A stretch of 43,824 bases of DNA from Lachnospiraceae bacterium (GTDB lineage: Bacteria > Bacillota_A > Clostridia > Lachnospirales > Lachnospiraceae), in assembly GCA_024684065.1 (NCBI GenBank), contig JAIKXO010000229.1, positions 1-43,824 of the forward strand. Reading direction: 5' to 3'. Below are positions 41,629 through 43,824 of the stretch, piece by piece. Below the pieces are notes generated by a model that was given only the letters and a program-made list of their open reading frames with translations, was not told where the DNA came from and ran no database searches. Numbering within the stretch: the first letter of the stretch is position 1; every line of letters starts with the position of its first letter. A program made the position numbers and the translations under genes.

Positions 41629-43629
41629 ATGAAGTATTATGTGGATGCATCGGCCAGATGTGACGGCGACGGTTCGAAGGAAAGACCCTTCAAAAGGATC
41701 AACGAGGCGGCAAAGGTCGCTTTGGCGGGAGATGAGGTCCTTGTTCTGCCGGGCCTTTACCGTGAGTATGTGGATCCGGTAAATGGCGGGACCAGAGAGA
41801 ACCGTATCATATATAAATCCGTTGAACCGCTTAAGGCGATTATTTCCGGTGCCGAGGAAGTGAAGGACTGGGAAAATTATAAGGGAGATGTATGGGTAAC
41901 GAAGATTTCAAACGGCGTTTTCAATGATTATAATCCGTTTTCGACGCCCGTATACGGTGACTGGTATTTCGCAAAGGATGACAGACATACCGGATGCGTA
42001 TATTTAAATGATAAGGCCATGTATGAGGCCGGTTCCGTAGAAGCCTGCGAAAAGGCAGAGGTTTATACTCCTTCCTGGGAGCAGGAGTGGTCCGTATATA
42101 AATGGTATGCGGAGGTGAAGGATGACGAAACGGTGATCTATGCCAACTTCAGGGGAAAGGATCCCAGGAAGGAGAAGGTAGAGATAAACGTAAGAAGAGA
42201 ATGCTTCATGCCGAAAAAGGAGCATGTAAATTATATCACCGTAAGCGGTTTCTTTATTGAAAAGGCGGCAACGACATGGGCTCCTCCGGCAGCTTATCAG
42301 GACGGGATGATCGGGCCTCACTGGTCACTGGGCTGGATCATAGAGGACTGCGAGATCACAAACAGCAAATGCTGCGGGATCTCTCTCGGCAAGTACTATG
42401 ATGAAGAAAATGACCATTATTTCACTACGAAGCATGTCAAAAGCCCGACACAGATGGAGAGGGACGCAGTCTGCAGAGGCCAGTATCACGGGTGGCTTAA
42501 GGAAGAGATCGGCTCCCATATCGTAAGAAGATGTAATATCCATGATTGCCAGCAGACAGGCATAGTCGGAAGGATGGGGTGCGTGTTCTCTACCATAGAG
42601 GACAACCATATCCATCATATCAATAATATGATGGAGCTTGGAGGAGCCGAGATTTCCGGTATAAAGCTTCATGCCGCGATAGATGTTCTGATAAGAAGGA
42701 ATCACATCCATCACAGCACGATGGGCATATGGCTTGACTGGGAGGCACAGGGCGCAAGGATCTCACAGAACCTGCTTCATGATAATGATGTTCCCGAGGG
42801 AAGCACAAAGCTTGAAGGAGGAATGGAAAGCCAGGATATCTTTGTCGAGGTGGGACACGGCCCGACCCTGATAGATAATAATATCCTGCTTTCCCGTTAT
42901 GGCCTGAGGGTTGCGACGGAAGGCCTCGGGATCGTGCACAATCTGATACTCGGCTCATTTACGATGGTGGGAGTCGGTACGGATAACGAGGTTGACGGAA
43001 GGAGCCAGCGCCGCTACACACCGTATCACATCCGCCACAGGACAGAGGTGGCCGGTATGATGACTATCCTGCACGGAGACAACCGGATCTACAACAATAT
43101 ATTTGTCCAGTATTATCCGGTCAAAAATGATGAAACCAAGGAGACTCCCTTCTATCAGGTGGTCGGTACACATGTGTGGGATGAGTATCCGACTTATGAC
43201 GAATGGATAGAGAGATTTGACATGGATGTGAAAAAGCCGGATATGCGTAAGCTTGCATCCCCTCATTTTGACCATCTTCCGGTATGGATAAACGGCAATG
43301 CCTATCTTATGGGCGCGAAGGCCTTTAACAGAGAAGAAAAGAAGTTTATGAATACCGACAGTAAGGTGACGATAGAGCTTTCCGACGAAGGCGGGATCTG
43401 CAAGCTTAAGACAAATCTGTACGATATCATAGGTGATTTTACGGACGGGATCATAACAAGCGATATTCTCGGAAAGGCATTTGAGCCGGAGCAGAGGTTC
43501 GAGGAAAGAGACGGATCCGCTATCATCTTTAATATCGATTACTTTGGTGACCACAGGGGCGTAAGCGCTGTTCCCGGTCCCTTTGCGGAGAAAAAGGAGA
43601 ACGAGACGGTCTATGTTTTCGGTGAATAA
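41629..43629 (+). CDS. Beta-xylosidase, glycoside hydrolase family 120 type (parallel beta-helix)
   Basis: 666 residues, no signal peptide, so cytoplasmic. The N-terminus (YYVDASARCDGDGSKERPFKR) and repeated short strands are those of a right-handed beta-helix. By memory of the Thermoanaerobacterium saccharolyticum XylC sequence, matching blocks run the whole length: AGDEVLVLPGLYREYV, TTWAPPAAYQDGMIGPHWS, GIKLHAAIDV, WLDWEAQG and FVEVGHGP. Asp370 in WLDWEAQG and Glu407 in FVEVGHGP match the proposed nucleophile and acid/base of that family. Between them an insertion of about 14 residues (VPEGSTKLEGGMES) is present. The enzyme would release xylose from imported xylo-oligosaccharides. AAGGAGGAAG precedes the ATG; a terminator follows. 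Confidence 0.88.
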   Translation: MKYYVDASARCDGDGSKERPFKRINEAAKVALAGDEVLVLPGLYREYVDPVNGGTRENRIIYKSVEPLKAIISGAEEVKDWENYKGDVWVTKISNGVFNDYNPFSTPVYGDWYFAKDDRHTGCVYLNDKAMYEAGSVEACEKAEVYTPSWEQEWSVYKWYAEVKDDETVIYANFRGKDPRKEKVEINVRRECFMPKKEHVNYITVSGFFIEKAATTWAPPAAYQDGMIGPHWSLGWIIEDCEITNSKCCGISLGKYYDEENDHYFTTKHVKSPTQMERDAVCRGQYHGWLKEEIGSHIVRRCNIHDCQQTGIVGRMGCVFSTIEDNHIHHINNMMELGGAEISGIKLHAAIDVLIRRNHIHHSTMGIWLDWEAQGARISQNLLHDNDVPEGSTKLEGGMESQDIFVEVGHGPTLIDNNILLSRYGLRVATEGLGIVHNLILGSFTMVGVGTDNEVDGRSQRRYTPYHIRHRTEVAGMMTILHGDNRIYNNIFVQYYPVKNDETKETPFYQVVGTHVWDEYPTYDEWIERFDMDVKKPDMRKLASPHFDHLPVWINGNAYLMGAKAFNREEKKFMNTDSKVTIELSDEGGICKLKTNLYDIIGDFTDGIITSDILGKAFEPEQRFEERDGSAIIFNIDYFGDHRGVSAVPGPFAEKKENETVYVFGE

Positions 43630-43654
43630 GCCGTATAAAATGAGATTTTTTCTG

Positions 43655-43683
43655 ACTGCCCGGAGCCATCCGGGCAGTTTTTT
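43655..43683 (+). terminator. Intrinsic terminator after the xylosidase gene
   Basis: ACTGCCCGG (43655-43663) pairs with CCGGGCAGT (43670-43678), followed by six T's. A palindromic repeat begins three bases later. Confidence 0.9.
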
Positions 43684-43685
43684 CT

Positions 43686-43765
43686 GCGCCGATTTGCGAA
43701 GCAAATCGTGCGCTTAGGTACGAACTTCAGTTCGTACCGATTCGATCGTCAGATCGAATCATTTC
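43686..43765 (+). repeat. Three-hairpin palindromic repeat, complete (copy R9)
   Basis: A at 43686-43713 (loop GAA), B at 43717-43738 with arms GGTACGAAC/GTTCGTACC, and C at 43739-43765 (GATTCGATC..GATCGAATC, then ATTTC). Compared with R3/R4/R6, both B arms carry the matching C-to-T and G-to-A change, keeping the pair. Confidence 0.85.
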
Positions 43766-43787
43766 TTTGCAAATCATGCGCTTAGGT
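43766..43787 (+). repeat. Truncated A/B module (copy R10)
   Basis: TTTGCAAATCATGCGCTTAGGT repeats the right half of module A and the first bases of B, directly after R9, then diverges. Confidence 0.6.
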
Positions 43788-43789
43788 GT

Positions 43790-43822
43790 ACCGCAATTTT
43801 TTGAATACAAAAAACTTGCGGT
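43790..43822. repeat. Inverted repeat at the window edge
   Basis: ACCGCAA/TTGCGGT arms plus inner TTTTTTG/CAAAAAA with one bulged base. It may be a bidirectional terminator for a gene beyond the window or part of another repeat. Context is cut off. Confidence 0.45.
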
Positions 43823-43824
43823 CT

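Noticed and set aside
42955..43704. 249-residue minus-strand frame
   Set aside because: Antisense to the xylosidase gene and begins inside its terminator and repeat region.

Overview
The window reads as chromosomal DNA of an anaerobic Gram-positive bacterium of the Clostridia, most likely family Lachnospiraceae from gut or rumen. The evidence is a PolC-type polymerase III, a fused SecDF, IspG, many lipoproteins with SGC/TGC/TAC lipoboxes, strong AGGAGG-type ribosome sites, frequent AGG/AGA/ATA codons, and a cytoplasmic GH120-type beta-xylosidase typical of plant-fibre degraders. I cannot name the species. No tRNA, rRNA, CRISPR array, prophage or transposase gene was seen.

Layout. 1-1635: the end of an iron(III)-type ABC importer (partial permease plus ATPase with TOBE domain). 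1636-5498: a cobalamin riboswitch with a terminator hairpin, followed by a surface lipoprotein carrying a CbiK cobaltochelatase domain plus two C-terminal beta-type domains, and a BtuF/FepB-like binding lipoprotein; no permease or ATPase follows. 5509-7899 (minus): a polar amino acid ABC importer (binding lipoprotein, permease, ATPase) with a good promoter at 8184-8212 and two palindromic repeats in its leader. 8568-13371: a hotdog thioesterase behind a structured leader, two convergent MATE exporters and a CBS/CorC (HlyC-type) membrane protein. 13517-14635: a zinc-ribbon membrane protein.

14707-32656 is mostly core function: secDF-recJ (overlapping), murE, a LacI-type-sensor/GGDEF protein, an orphan amino acid binding lipoprotein, rpsB-tsf behind a folded leader, a six-helix membrane GGDEF protein, ispG and polC, ending in a very strong terminator. 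32805-34158: a ParB/sulfiredoxin-like domain fused to a HAD-like phosphatase domain, overlapping a second stand-alone HAD gene. 34295-41373: a cytidylate-kinase-like P-loop protein, a TAXI-type TRAP importer (binding lipoprotein plus fused permease) and a 1102-residue sensor-MscS channel protein. 41629-43629: the GH120-type enzyme.

Two nucleotide-level patterns stand out. First, a dispersed element of three consecutive hairpins (modules A, B, C; roughly 85-90 bp complete) occurs about ten times in whole, tandem or internally deleted form. It is restricted to 1.7-12.1 kb and 34.2-43.8 kb and absent from the core block between. Paired base changes in its stems show that the fold is conserved. 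Second, the leaders of the thioesterase gene and the TRAP permease gene are alike over about 70 nt, with two hairpins just ahead of the ribosome site; this resembles an undescribed cis-acting RNA.
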